DNA of 64,000 nucleotides from Nocardia sp. NBC_01503 (GCF_036327755.1 NZ_CP109596.1:558001-622000); one strand, 5' to 3'; shown: positions 8,380 through 17,213, counted from the first letter of the stretch. The notes: generated by a model not told the origin, from the letters alone. Made by a program: numbers and translations.

Positions 8380-9135
8380 TTAGTAGCCGCAGCTGGTGAG
8401 CATGCCGCCGTCGACGACGAATTCGCCGCCGGTGCAATAGCTCGAGGCATCGGAGGCCAGGAAGAGTGCCACCTCGGACACCTCGACCGGCTGACCCCAG
8501 CGCGGAATGGGCAGATCGGAGAAGAAACTATTGCCGTCCAACCCGGTGGCACCGGCCACGGAGGCGGTCATCGGGGTGGCGATACCGCCGGGATGAATGG
8601 AGTTCACCCGGATACCCGAATGCCCCAGCTCCCGAGCGGCCGACTTGGTGAGCCCGCGCAGCGCGAACTTGCTCGCGCTGTAGGCGGACAGTCCGGCAGC
8701 GCCGACGAAACCCTCTACCGAGGACACGTTGACGATGGAGCCCGCGCCGGTCTCGATCATGGCGGGCGCGGCGCTCTTGATACCCAGGAACGCGCCCGTC
8801 ACATTGATGCCCTGCATCAGGTTCCACTCGTCCAGACTCATTTCGAGCAACTTCCTGAAACGAAGAATGCCCGCGTTGTTGACCAGCACATCGAGGCGGC
8901 CGAAACGGGTTACCGTCTCGGAAACCGCTGCCTGCCAATCGCTTTCGCTGGTGACATCATGGTGCACGTAGTGGACCGCGTCGCCGATCTCGGCGGCCAG
9001 CGCCTTACCGTCGTCGTCGAGCACATCACCGAACACGACCCGCGCGCCCGCGGCCACGAAGCGGCGCACATGCTCGGCACCCATACCGCGCGCACCACCC
9101 GTAACCAGGGCGACCTTCCCGTCCAGCTGTCCCAC
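8380..9135 (-). CDS. SDR oxidoreductase, first gene of the KstD operon
   Basis: A 251-residue classical SDR: TGGARGMGAEHV nucleotide loop, NNAGIL, catalytic NVSSVEG and YSASKFA. The GTG at 9135 is preferred because the family begins with MGQLDGKVALVTGG here; the frame runs on upstream without homology. It is the promoter-proximal gene of the minus-strand run 9135–5047 and stands back-to-back with the plus-strand LLM oxidoreductase across a ~175-bp intergenic region. It resembles 3-alpha/3-beta/20-beta hydroxysteroid dehydrogenase-type SDRs and is close in pattern to the 10459–11211 SDR, suggesting a local duplication. Confidence 0.87.
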   Translation of the reverse strand: MGQLDGKVALVTGGARGMGAEHVRRFVAAGARVVFGDVLDDDGKALAAEIGDAVHYVHHDVTSESDWQAAVSETVTRFGRLDVLVNNAGILRFRKLLEMSLDEWNLMQGINVTGAFLGIKSAAPAMIETGAGSIVNVSSVEGFVGAAGLSAYSASKFALRGLTKSAARELGHSGIRVNSIHPGGIATPMTASVAGATGLDGNSFFSDLPIPRWGQPVEVSEVALFLASDASSYCTGGEFVVDGGMLTSCGY

Positions 9136-9310
9136 CGGTGAACCGTCCTTCCTCAGCGTTTGAACCGACGCTAAGACCGGGGCGCAAGGGCGGCACGGTG
9201 TGGTCCCGGCCACTGAGACAACCGAATGACCTGAAGGTTTGAGTCCTGAACTATTCCGGTTAGGCATAGCGGCCGCACCGGCCTGACTCGAGGCGGCAAG
9301 GAGTACCCGG

Positions 9311-10438
9311 ATGAAGTTCTCGATGATCTTCGAAGCACAGATGACGGACCCCACCGCCGCGCATGAGGCGCAGGTATTGCGCGACAGCGTCGAGCAGGCC
9401 GTGCTCGCCGATCAGGTCGGATTCGACACCGTCTGGGCGGTCGAGCATCACGGGCTCAAGTGGTACGCGCATATGAGCGCGCCGGAGATCTTCCTGACCT
9501 GGGTGGCGGCGCGGACCGAGCGGATTCGCATCGGGCACGGCGTGGTGTGTATGCCGTTCAACTTCAACCATCCGGTGCGGGCGGCCGAGCGCGCCGCCAT
9601 GCTCGATGTGCTGTCGGGCGGACGGGTGAACCTGGGCGCGGGGCGCGGAGCCACCGCCGTGGAGACCTCCATGTGCGGTGTCGATCCCGCGCGCACCTAT
9701 CAGGAGGTGGAGGAATCACTCCGGATGATCGCCGCCGCCTGGCAGCATCCGGAGAACGAATTCTCCTATCACGGTGAGCTTTTGGATATCGAGCCGCATC
9801 ATCTGCTGCCGCGGCCGGTGCAGCGCCCGCATCCGCCGCTGTTCATGGCGTGCACGAAGAAGGACACGCTGAAGCTGGCGGCCGACTACGGAATCGGCGC
9901 ACTGGTACTCGGCTTCGCCGGTATCGAGGAGATCGCCGAACTGCGGCGCATCTACGACACCGCCCTTGCCGAGCGCACCGGGGAACGCTTCGTCTCCACC
10001 GTGGTCAATGATCACTTCGCGGCGCTGTGCCCGACCATCGTGCTCGATGATCGCGAGCGCGCCCGGCAGATCGGGGCGCGCGGGCAGCGGTTCTTCGCAC
10101 AGGCGATCAAGCACTACTACGGTGCGGGTCCGGTGCCCGACGAGGCGGTCGAACCGGGCGTCGATCAAATGGCCAAGATGCGCGAGGCCGCCGAGGAACA
10201 CGTCGCCTACCTGCATGAAGCCAAGATTCCGGTGAAGTCCGGATCCACCGCCATCTTCAATACCGAGCACGCCTACGGCAATGCCGAGGATGCCGTCGCG
10301 TATGTGGAGCGACTGCGGGACGCCGGTGCCGACGAAATCCTGTGCCTGATCCAGATGGGCACGGTGCCGCAGGACGCCTGTATGGAGACCATCCGTCAGT
10401 GGGGCGAGCACGTCATTCCCCACTTCCGCAACAAGTAG
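9311..10438 (+). CDS. LLM-class flavin-dependent oxidoreductase
   Basis: A 375-residue bacterial-luciferase-like (LLM) monooxygenase. Visible family marks are MKFSMIFEAQ at the start, the WAVEHHG segment near residue 46, ERAAMLDVLSGGRVNLGAGRG near 95–115 and a C-terminal GADEILCLIQMG. Such enzymes use FMNH2 (or F420H2) from a separate reductase to oxygenate organic substrates; the reductase is not in view. AAGGAG lies 9 nt before the ATG. It is co-oriented with the downstream SDR (20 bp gap) and divergent from the KstD operon, so both sets probably respond to the same inducer and act on one ring-containing substrate. Confidence 0.88.
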   Translation: MKFSMIFEAQMTDPTAAHEAQVLRDSVEQAVLADQVGFDTVWAVEHHGLKWYAHMSAPEIFLTWVAARTERIRIGHGVVCMPFNFNHPVRAAERAAMLDVLSGGRVNLGAGRGATAVETSMCGVDPARTYQEVEESLRMIAAAWQHPENEFSYHGELLDIEPHHLLPRPVQRPHPPLFMACTKKDTLKLAADYGIGALVLGFAGIEEIAELRRIYDTALAERTGERFVSTVVNDHFAALCPTIVLDDRERARQIGARGQRFFAQAIKHYYGAGPVPDEAVEPGVDQMAKMREAAEEHVAYLHEAKIPVKSGSTAIFNTEHAYGNAEDAVAYVERLRDAGADEILCLIQMGTVPQDACMETIRQWGEHVIPHFRNK

Positions 10439-10458
10439 ATCGAGTAGAAGGAATCGAA

Positions 10459-11211
10459 ATGGCTGATCTCACAGGCAAAGTCGCCCTGATCACCGGCGCC
10501 GCGCGCGGCCAGGGCGCGGCCGAGGCCCGACTGTTCGTCGAGCGCGGCGCGCGGGTGCTCATCACCGACGTACTCGAGACCGAGGGTAAGGAGCTCGCCG
10601 AATCCCTCGGCGACGCAGCGGGTTTCGTCAAGCACGATGTCTCGGACACCGACAGCTGGGATGCCGCCGTCGCGGTGGCCCTCTCGACCTTCGGCAAGCT
10701 CGACGTCCTGGTCAACAATGCCGCGATCTACACCATGAAGCCGCTCATGGAGACCGAATCCGCTGAGCTGGAACGGATTCTGAAAGTGAACCTGATCGGC
10801 GCGTTCAACGGCATCAAGGCCGTGGTTCCGGCCATGCAGGCCGTCGGCGGCGGCTCCATCGTCAATATCTCCTCGCAGTCCGGGCTGGAGGGTCTGATGA
10901 ACCATGCCGCCTACGGCTCCTCCAAATGGGGTCTGCGCGGGCTCAGCAAGGTCGCCGCGCTGGAGCTGGGTCTGTCCCAGATCCGGGTCAACTCGGTGTA
11001 TCCCGGCCCGATCGCCACCCCGATGGTGCCCTATCTGACCACCGGTCCGGGCAGCTTCCCGAACCTGCCGCTGGAGCGCAGCGGATTGCCCGAGGAGGTC
11101 GCCGAACTGGTGGCATTCCTGGCCTCGGATGCGGCGGGATACATCACCGGCGCCGAGGTCGCCATCGACGGCGGTCTGGCCGCGGGCAAGTTCATTCCGC
11201 GCGGCATGTAG
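10459..11211 (+). CDS. SDR family oxidoreductase
   Basis: A 250-residue classical SDR with TGAARGQGAAEA nucleotide loop, NNAAIY, catalytic NISSQSG and YGSSKWG, and GYITGAEVAIDGG near the end. AGAAGGAA precedes the ATG. It follows the LLM oxidoreductase by 20 bp and is followed by two strong hairpins, so those two genes likely form one transcription unit. Sequence pattern is close to the SDR at 8380–9135. Probable NAD(P)-dependent alcohol/ketone interconversion on the same substrate as the flanking enzymes; exact substrate unknown. Confidence 0.88.
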   Translation: MADLTGKVALITGAARGQGAAEARLFVERGARVLITDVLETEGKELAESLGDAAGFVKHDVSDTDSWDAAVAVALSTFGKLDVLVNNAAIYTMKPLMETESAELERILKVNLIGAFNGIKAVVPAMQAVGGGSIVNISSQSGLEGLMNHAAYGSSKWGLRGLSKVAALELGLSQIRVNSVYPGPIATPMVPYLTTGPGSFPNLPLERSGLPEEVAELVAFLASDAAGYITGAEVAIDGGLAAGKFIPRGM

Positions 11212-11214
11212 TCC

Positions 11215-11286
11215 ATCCGCGCGGAGCTGTCTTCGAACGCTCCGCGCGGATCGGTGCGCCGCCCGCGCCTGCGAGGCGGGCGGCGC
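11215..11286 (+). terminator. Two consecutive GC-rich hairpins
   Basis: First hairpin: ATCCGCGCGGAG (11215–11226) pairs perfectly with CTCCGCGCGGAT (11240–11251), 12-bp stem, 13-nt loop. Second: GCGCCGCCCGC (11256–11266) pairs with GCGGGCGGCGC (11276–11286), 11-bp stem, 9-nt loop. They begin 3 bp after the SDR stop codon. There is no T-tract, which is common for actinobacterial terminators. They would separate the LLM–SDR unit from the esterase. Confidence 0.75.
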
Positions 11287-11328
11287 GCCACTCCACTCGC
11301 AAATCGTTGTCCAGCTGAGGAGTTCGCG

Positions 11329-12291
11329 ATGCCACTGTCGCCCGAATGGCAAGTCTTCGTCGACGCGGCGACCGCCGCCTTCCCCGAACTGGGCACCGAG
11401 GTGGTCGATGCCGCCGAGGCGCGCGCTTTCCTGGCCGCGCGCCCCGCACCGCCCGCCGTGGAACCCGTTCCCGTTGCGGCGGTGGAGGATTGGCTGGTAC
11501 CCGGGCCCGCCGACGCACCCGAGGTGCCGGTTCGGATCTACCGTCCGCTGGACGCGGAGAACGTCCCCGGTGTGGTCGTCTTCTATCACGGCGGCGGCTT
11601 CGTACTCTGCGATCTCGACAGCCACGACAAGTTCTGCCGCGTCATGGCGAATGCGGCCGGGGCGCTGGTGATTTCGGTGGACTACCGCCGCGCGCCGGAT
11701 GCCCGCTTCCCCGCCGCCGCCGCGGACGCCTATGCCGTACTGCGATGGGTCGCCGACAATGCCGAGGCCCTCGGCGGCGATCCCGCCCGCATCGCGGTCG
11801 CCGGTGACAGCGCGGGCGGTAATCTCGCGACCGTCGCCGCCCTGCAGGCCCGCGACAACGGCGGACCGGATCTGGTGTTCCAGCTGCTGATGTACCCCAT
11901 GCTCGACCCGGCTTGCGATACCGCCTCCTATACCGAGAATGCCGCGGGCTACTTCACCACCGCACCCCAATTGCGCTGGTACTGGGAGCAATACCTGAAC
12001 TCCCCCACCGCAGCCGACGACCCGTACGCCAATCCGATGCTCGCCGATCTCACCGGTCTCCCACCCGCCCATATCGCCACCGCCGAATTCGATCCACTGC
12101 GCGATGAGGGTGAGATCTACGGGAAGCTGCTGCGCGAGGCGGGCGTCCGCACCGAAATCCGGCGCTGGGCCGGGACCATCCACGGCTTCATGTCCATGGC
12201 CTGGCAGCTGCCGGAAACCCAGCGCGCCAACGCGACCGCCTTCGCGGCACTGCGACAGGCACTGGCCCGGACTGCCTCCCAGGCCCGCTGA
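11329..12291 (+). CDS. Alpha/beta-hydrolase, HSL-type esterase/lipase
   Basis: A 320-residue serine hydrolase of the hormone-sensitive-lipase family. The oxyanion-hole motif YHGGGFV is near residue 86, the nucleophile elbow GDSAGGN near residue 161, and the C-terminal acid/histidine pair appears as FDPLRDEG and IHGFMSM. The set is complete, so it should be active on short- to medium-chain or bulky esters. GAGGAG is 7 nt upstream of the ATG at 11329. The next gene starts 33 bp downstream on the same strand. In the steroid/ketone context it could cleave an ester or lactone formed by a Baeyer–Villiger-type step, which is inference. Confidence 0.88.
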   Translation: MPLSPEWQVFVDAATAAFPELGTEVVDAAEARAFLAARPAPPAVEPVPVAAVEDWLVPGPADAPEVPVRIYRPLDAENVPGVVVFYHGGGFVLCDLDSHDKFCRVMANAAGALVISVDYRRAPDARFPAAAADAYAVLRWVADNAEALGGDPARIAVAGDSAGGNLATVAALQARDNGGPDLVFQLLMYPMLDPACDTASYTENAAGYFTTAPQLRWYWEQYLNSPTAADDPYANPMLADLTGLPPAHIATAEFDPLRDEGEIYGKLLREAGVRTEIRRWAGTIHGFMSMAWQLPETQRANATAFAALRQALARTASQAR

Positions 12292-12324
12292 TCCCGCTAT
12301 CGAGCCGCCGCGAGGTGCGCCAAT

Positions 12325-12786
12325 ATGACCGAGTTGGCACCCTGGCAGCGCACCCACCTGGGCCCGGTGCAGGTGACCGCCGCACCCGCGAAACACGGTG
12401 TCCCCGAAGTGACTTTCGTACTGCGCGCCGACGGCGACACCGTCTATTTCGGGGCCGACACCCTGCGCATCCGCGAGCTCGACGAGGTCGCGCGCCGCTT
12501 CCCCGAGATCGATCTGGCGCTGCTGCCCATCAATGGTCTGAGCATTCGGCCGCTGCTGAATCATCGGGTCGTCATGGACGCCGCCGAGGCCGCCGATCTC
12601 ACCCGCGCACTGCGTCCGCGTCTGGCGGTTCCCATTCACTACGCCTTCACCAGTGGCCCGCTCGGCGATCGCGTCATGACCAAATCCGTGCGCAATCGCC
12701 CGGATCTGTATCGCGATGCCGCGGCCGATCTCGCGCCGGAAACCACGGTGCACGTACTGGATCCGGGCATTTCGCTCACGGTCTGA
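12325..12786 (+). CDS. MBL-fold metallohydrolase, amino-terminally truncated
   Basis: A 153-residue protein that aligns by eye with the C-terminal two thirds of UlaG/YtnP-like metallo-beta-lactamase-fold proteins: TAAPAKHGVPEVTFVL, YFGADTLR with the metal-bridging Asp, LALLPINGL, and the late histidine in VPIHYAF. The amino-terminal ~70 residues that carry the HxHxDH metal site are missing, and the sequence upstream of 12325 is the end of the esterase gene. A GAGGTG sequence 7 nt upstream of the ATG would still allow translation. It may be a decayed remnant or a non-catalytic domain; I favour a remnant of a deletion. Confidence 0.6.
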   Translation: MTELAPWQRTHLGPVQVTAAPAKHGVPEVTFVLRADGDTVYFGADTLRIRELDEVARRFPEIDLALLPINGLSIRPLLNHRVVMDAAEAADLTRALRPRLAVPIHYAFTSGPLGDRVMTKSVRNRPDLYRDAAADLAPETTVHVLDPGISLTV

Positions 12787-12889
12787 TCGCTCTCGGTTGC
12801 GGTGCGGTCAAGATCGCGCGGAAACCTCCGGGGCGGCGGACAATGGGGTACCGGGAGCGCGCGGTCTGCCGGTGAGCAGGGAGACGGTG

Positions 12890-13369
12890 ATGCCGGAGAA
12901 GTTTCCGTCACCCGCGGGGTGGACTCCGCCGGGGGCGCAGTTTCGAAGCAGTGGAGGGTTTTCGCGAACCATCGCCGGTGCGCTCATCGGTCTCATAGTG
13001 ACGCCGATCGGTATCGGCTTCGCGGCGCGCGGGGCCGCCGGAACCCGGCAGTGGGTGATCCTCGGCGATCTCACCGACCGCCTGGGCGCCACCCTGCAGA
13101 TCCTGGTGGCGGCGGTGCTGTTCCTGCTGGTGGCGGCGCTGGCCGCCTATTCAGCGGCGGGAACCATTGTGGCAGGGCTGGTTTGGGGCGTACTGCCGGG
13201 AATCATCTACCTGATCTTCCCCGACGACACCTTCCGCCTGATCGGCGACCTCCCGGTCTCCGACGATATGCATATCGCCCTGTTCCAATGGCTGCAAACC
13301 GGATTCCCACTGATAGTCGGCATTCTGCTCATCGGCGCCGGAGGAGCCGCAACCCTCCGACGCCGATAG
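12890..13369 (+). CDS. Hypothetical membrane protein, four predicted TM segments
   Basis: A 159-residue protein with hydrophobic stretches at about residues 25–45 (IAGALIGLIVTPIGIGF), 65–90 (LQILVAAVLFLLVAALAAY), 92–110 (TIVAGLVWGVLPGIIYLIF) and 135–155 (FPLIVGILLIGAGGAA). No enzymatic motif is visible. The ATG at 12890 follows GGGAG by 5 nt. It ends 3 bp before the convergent rtcB stop codon. Family not recognised beyond general Nocardia membrane proteins. Confidence 0.7.
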   Translation: MPEKFPSPAGWTPPGAQFRSSGGFSRTIAGALIGLIVTPIGIGFAARGAAGTRQWVILGDLTDRLGATLQILVAAVLFLLVAALAAYSAAGTIVAGLVWGVLPGIIYLIFPDDTFRLIGDLPVSDDMHIALFQWLQTGFPLIVGILLIGAGGAATLRRR

Positions 13370-13372
13370 CGG

Positions 13373-14593
13373 TCATCCCTTGACGCACAACACCTGTCGC
13401 AGCGTATGCACCACATCCACCAGATTCCCCTGCGCCGCGATCACCTGATCGATGTCCTTGTACGCGGCCGGAATCTCATCGACGACCCCCGCATCCTTGC
13501 GCGACTCCACCCCCTCGGTCTGCCGAATGAGGTCGGCAACCGTGAACTGCCGCTTGGCCGCGTTCCGGCTCATCCGCCGTCCCGCCCCATGCGATGCCGA
13601 GTAGAACGAGTCCGGATTCCCCTTGCCCCGAACCACATACGATCGAGTACCCATCGACCCCGGAATCAATGCCAGATCACCCGTCCCGGCCCGAACCGCA
13701 CCCTTACGAGTAACCAGCATCTTCATCCCATCGATAATCTCCTCTGCCACATAGTTGTGGTGGCACGAGATCGGCTGATCGAAAGACACCTCACGCTCGG
13801 AGAATTCATCCCGCACCGCCTTGCAGACCAGTGCCAGCATGACGGCACGATTCCGCGCCGCATACTCCTGCGCCCAGGTCAGATCGCGCCGATACGCATC
13901 CATTTCCGGTGTCCCGGAAACAAATACGGCGAGATCCCGATCCGGCAGATCCTGGTTATGCGGCAGGGCTCGCGCAACAGCCATATGCCGCTCCGCCAAT
14001 TCCTTACCGATATTCCGGCTTCCGGAATGCAGCAGAACCCACACCTGCCCGTCTGAATCCAGACATACCTCGCAGAAGTGATTCCCTCCGCCCAGCGTCC
14101 CCATCTGCTTGTGCGCCTTGGATTCCCGCGACCGAACGGCCGGATCCAACGCATCGAAGGACTTCCAGAAGCGGTCCCACCCCGAACGCAGGGTATTACT
14201 CGCGCGGTGTCCGGAGACCTCGGCATTGAGCCGATTCACATTCACCGGATCCTGATGTGCGGCAAAGCCGACCGGAACCGCCGCCTCGATCCGCGAGCGC
14301 AGCGCATGCAGATTGTCGGGCAGATCGGAAGCCTTCAGCGAAGTACGCACGGCCTCCATCCCGCAGCCGATGTCGACCCCGACCGCGGCGGGCGAAACGG
14401 CCTCCCGCATAGCGATGACGGAGCCGACCGTGGCCCCCTTGCCGAGGTGCACATCCGGCATGACCCGTACCCCGTATACCCACTCCAGCGCGGCGATATT
14501 GCGCAGCTGCTGCAGGGCGGCGGGCTCGACCTCGTACTCATGGGCCCACATGAGGGTCTGCGCTCGGGTACCGCGCAGCTCGACGGGAAACAT
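13373..14593 (-). CDS. rtcB: RtcB-type 3'-phosphate/5'-OH RNA ligase
   Basis: A 406-residue RtcB protein. RtcB seals RNA 2',3'-cyclic phosphate or 3'-phosphate ends to 5'-OH ends using GTP and Mn2+. Visible motifs: the metal-site region PDVHLGKGATVG and GVDIGCGM in the first 80 residues, GGGNHFCEV with metal ligands mid-protein, and the guanylylated histidine in SHGAGRRMSR near residue 335. Length is slightly shorter than E. coli RtcB (408) and complete. GGAAGGAA lies upstream of the ATG. No tRNA half or archease gene is adjacent; likely RNA repair after stress cleavage. Confidence 0.92.
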   Translation of the reverse strand: MFPVELRGTRAQTLMWAHEYEVEPAALQQLRNIAALEWVYGVRVMPDVHLGKGATVGSVIAMREAVSPAAVGVDIGCGMEAVRTSLKASDLPDNLHALRSRIEAAVPVGFAAHQDPVNVNRLNAEVSGHRASNTLRSGWDRFWKSFDALDPAVRSRESKAHKQMGTLGGGNHFCEVCLDSDGQVWVLLHSGSRNIGKELAERHMAVARALPHNQDLPDRDLAVFVSGTPEMDAYRRDLTWAQEYAARNRAVMLALVCKAVRDEFSEREVSFDQPISCHHNYVAEEIIDGMKMLVTRKGAVRAGTGDLALIPGSMGTRSYVVRGKGNPDSFYSASHGAGRRMSRNAAKRQFTVADLIRQTEGVESRKDAGVVDEIPAAYKDIDQVIAAQGNLVDVVHTLRQVLCVKG

Positions 14594-14684
14594 TGGACAT
14601 TCCTTCCTTCGGATTGCCCTTCACCGTAGGTGGCGGTCCGGCCGAGCGCATCGCATTTTCCGCGTGCCGGGCCGCCCGTAAACC

Positions 14685-15905
14685 TCAGGGTTCGACGAAA
14701 TCAGCTGTCAGGGAACAGAGTTTCCAGGCGCCGGCGCGGCGGACCATGGTGCCGGTGTAGTCGATGTCCTTGAAGTAGTGGCTGTATTTCTCGGGGACGT
14801 TGGTGAAGGATTCGCGGAGGATGAAGGTCGCGGAGTCGGGGTCGTTTTGGGTTATGCCGGTGACATTGTTGGTGAAACCGGCGGATTTGACCTCGGTGCC
14901 GATATCCCGGTCGTACTGCGGGGTGTATTGCAGGACGATTTCGTCTATGGCGTCGGCGTTCTCGGGGCAGACCAGGGAGCGGAAGCCTTCCCAATCGCGA
15001 GCGTTGGAGGTGGCGGCGACAGCGCGGGCGGTGCTGACCAATTCGGGGTCGAGGGTGGTGGGGTCGCCGGGGGCGACAGCTTTGTCGGGTGCGTTGAATA
15101 CGGTGGGTGGCGAAAGTGGTTGGTAGCCATCGGCGACGAGATGGACCTGCATGGCGCGACGCCAGCTGCCGTCGTCGACCATCATGCGAATCGCATCGGT
15201 AATTCGGGACTGTAGGTCGAGATCGCCTTTTCTGATGCCGACGCCATAGCGTTCACGGGTGAAGCGATGTCCGACCAATCGCAGCACACCGGGATGTTCC
15301 CGAGCGAATCCGGCGAGAATGACATCATCGGTGGTGACGGCGTCCACGGTGCCGGATATCAGGTCGGCGACGCATTGCGCGTAGGTGTCGCGGGTACCGA
15401 GTTTTACCGTGCGAGCGAAACTTCGGCGAATCTTCTCCGCGGAGGTGGAGCCCTCGGCGGTGCAGACGGTGCGGCCATTGAGGTCTTCGGGTCGTTCGAT
15501 GGCTCTCTCGCCCTCCCGGACCAATAGGTCCTGCCCGGCCATCAAATACGGCCCGGCGAAGGAGACCAGCTGCCGGCGGCCGGCGGTTATCGAGTACGAG
15601 GCGACGACGAAATCGACCGCACCACTGGTCAAGAGGTTTTCGCGCTGTTCGGAGCGGGCCTCGCGCCAGGTGATGTGCTCGGGACCGACACCGAGCTTCC
15701 CGGCGATATAGACGGCGGTATCCACATCGAAGCCCTGCGGTTTACCGCCCGCGGTCCGGGTGGAGAGTCCGGGTTGATCGAATTTGATGCCGATGGTCAT
15801 ACCGCGCGGCGGGAGTTGGAGCTCCTGAACAGCGGGCGCCTGTTGTGCGCAGGCGGCGAGAACGAGACCGGTCGCAATCGCACCGGTGCGGAACACACGC
15901 TTCAT
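14685..15905 (-). CDS. Amino-acid ABC-type substrate-binding lipoprotein with C-terminal NTF2-like domain
   Basis: A 406-residue secreted lipoprotein. The lipobox LVLAAC places the lipidated cysteine at residue 19. Residues ~35–260 form a periplasmic-binding (SBP_bac_3, GlnH-type) domain: GFDVDTAVYIA, DFVVASYSIT, GRTVCTAEGSTS, DAVTTDDVI. The last ~120 residues (from PELVSTARAVAA to the end) look like an NTF2/SnoaL-type cone domain common in mycobacterial cell-envelope proteins, not a standard part of binding proteins. No ABC permease or ATPase is adjacent, so it is an orphan receptor or may act with a distant transporter or kinase. It precedes rtcB on the same strand with a 91-bp gap. Confidence 0.8.
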   Translation of the reverse strand: MKRVFRTGAIATGLVLAACAQQAPAVQELQLPPRGMTIGIKFDQPGLSTRTAGGKPQGFDVDTAVYIAGKLGVGPEHITWREARSEQRENLLTSGAVDFVVASYSITAGRRQLVSFAGPYLMAGQDLLVREGERAIERPEDLNGRTVCTAEGSTSAEKIRRSFARTVKLGTRDTYAQCVADLISGTVDAVTTDDVILAGFAREHPGVLRLVGHRFTRERYGVGIRKGDLDLQSRITDAIRMMVDDGSWRRAMQVHLVADGYQPLSPPTVFNAPDKAVAPGDPTTLDPELVSTARAVAATSNARDWEGFRSLVCPENADAIDEIVLQYTPQYDRDIGTEVKSAGFTNNVTGITQNDPDSATFILRESFTNVPEKYSHYFKDIDYTGTMVRRAGAWKLCSLTADFVEP

Positions 15906-16053
15906 CGGGTCCGAATCTCCTGTCAGTCCGAAGAGTGGCAACCATTCAGCACAAAGTGCATCCAAGCATCCGGACAAGCGAAAACCACGGAAAGCCGAAT
16001 AAGTCCGTCAGCGATTCGCCCAATTCAACGACAGCACAGCCGTTGACCGCGTT

Positions 16054-16605
16054 TCAAATGCGCAGACCATCCAGGATCACGGCAAAGGTGCGTTCACGTC
16101 GCGCCGAATCCATACCGTCCATATGGACGGCGATGAAGAAACCCTTCAGGATCGACAGGAGATCGTCGATCCCGATATCCGGACGAACCGCACCGGCCCG
16201 CTGTGCGCGGGAGAGCAATTCGCCGATCGCGGCCTGCAACTCTCGGGTCGGGCCCTCGTAGGTATGCGCGCCCTGGGGTCCGAGCGCATCGGCGAGATCA
16301 CGCTTGACCCCACCGCCGGAATCCATCTGCCTCAGGAAGGCGAAGAAGGCCGCGCCCGGATCCGCGCCGGCCAGTCCCTCCCGTGCGCGCCCGGTCATCC
16401 GATCGACCCGATCCACGATCGCCGCCGCGAAAAGCGCTTCCTTGGTGGGGAAGTGGCGATACACGGTGCCCGCGCCGACCCCGGCTCGCCGCGCGATCTC
16501 GTCCAGGGGTACCGAAATACCCTCCGCCGCAAAGGCTTCCTGCGCGGCGGCGAGCACCCGTTCGCGATTGCGGCGGGCGTCGGCGCGGAGCGGGCGTTCG
16601 GTCAT
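16054..16605 (-). CDS. TetR/AcrR family regulator
   Basis: A 183-residue repressor. The N-terminal DNA-binding domain shows RERVLAAAQEAFAAEG, then the helix-turn-helix LDEIARRAGVGAGTVYRHF and PTKEALF. The rest is a ligand-binding domain of the TetR_C_33/SBP-like type. The ATG at 16605 was chosen because TetR proteins of this type begin MTERPLRADARRNR; an in-frame ATG at 16629 also exists without a clear Shine–Dalgarno. It is divergent from the SnoaL-like gene at 16698 across a 92-bp gap and probably controls that gene and itself. Confidence 0.88.
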   Translation of the reverse strand: MTERPLRADARRNRERVLAAAQEAFAAEGISVPLDEIARRAGVGAGTVYRHFPTKEALFAAAIVDRVDRMTGRAREGLAGADPGAAFFAFLRQMDSGGGVKRDLADALGPQGAHTYEGPTRELQAAIGELLSRAQRAGAVRPDIGIDDLLSILKGFFIAVHMDGMDSARRERTFAVILDGLRI

Positions 16606-16697
16606 CTCCCGCAGCCTACCCATTGACAAGCGGGGCGAGCGCCCCGAATACTAACCGGGTCGCACGTTCCGTTTAATTCCGACACCGTGGAGACCTC

Positions 16698-17132
16698 ATG
16701 ACCACTACCGCAGAAACCCCTCGCGAACTGGTTGAACGACTCTTTCGAGTACTGCCCGAACGCGACGCCGAAGCCTTCGTCGCCCTCTTCGCCCCCGAGG
16801 CCGTCTTCGAGATCCCCTTCGTCATCCCCGGCTTCCCGAGCCGATTCCAGGGCCGCGAGGAGATCCGCGCACATCTGGAGCGCTGGTGGTCGCCACAGCG
16901 ACTCTCCGGTGTCGTGATCCACGGCATCCACCCGACCGTCTACCAGACCTCCGATCCCGAAACCCTTTGGGTGGAGAACGATGTCGACCTGACCCGGCCC
17001 GGTGCGGAGCGGGCCCGAGTGCGCACCTCGGTCAATGTGGTCCGGGTTCACGACGGTCAGGTCACGCTCTTCCGCGACTACATGGATACGAACCGGGTCG
17101 TCGCCATGGTCCAACAGATGAACCAGGTGTGA
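16698..17132 (+). CDS. SnoaL-like / NTF2-family protein
   Basis: A 144-residue cone-fold protein: RELVERLFRVLPERDAEAF, LFAPEAVFEIPF, and a C-terminal FRDYMDTNRV. This family (SnoaL, ketosteroid isomerase, limonene epoxide hydrolase) includes small isomerases, hydrolases and ligand-binding proteins acting on hydrophobic molecules. No catalytic pair can be assigned confidently. GTGGAGA lies 6 nt upstream of the ATG. It is divergent from a TetR gene, a pairing common for inducible detoxification genes. Confidence 0.8.
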   Translation: MTTTAETPRELVERLFRVLPERDAEAFVALFAPEAVFEIPFVIPGFPSRFQGREEIRAHLERWWSPQRLSGVVIHGIHPTVYQTSDPETLWVENDVDLTRPGAERARVRTSVNVVRVHDGQVTLFRDYMDTNRVVAMVQQMNQV

Positions 17133-17170
17133 TCCGAACAACCCACTCGATCGCGTGCCAATAGTTAGTG

Positions 17171-17193
17171 CGTTAAGTATTATTGCCCTAACG
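17171..17193. promoter_or_regulatory. Inverted repeat upstream of the OhrR-like gene
   Basis: CGTTA (17171–17175) and TAACG (17189–17193) form an inverted repeat with a 13-bp spacer in an AT-rich tract unlike the surrounding sequence, 21 bp before the GTG of the MarR-family gene. MarR/OhrR proteins usually autoregulate through such sites. Assignment is by position and symmetry only. Confidence 0.45.
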
Positions 17194-17213
17194 GTATCGA
17201 CCGAGGAGGGTTC

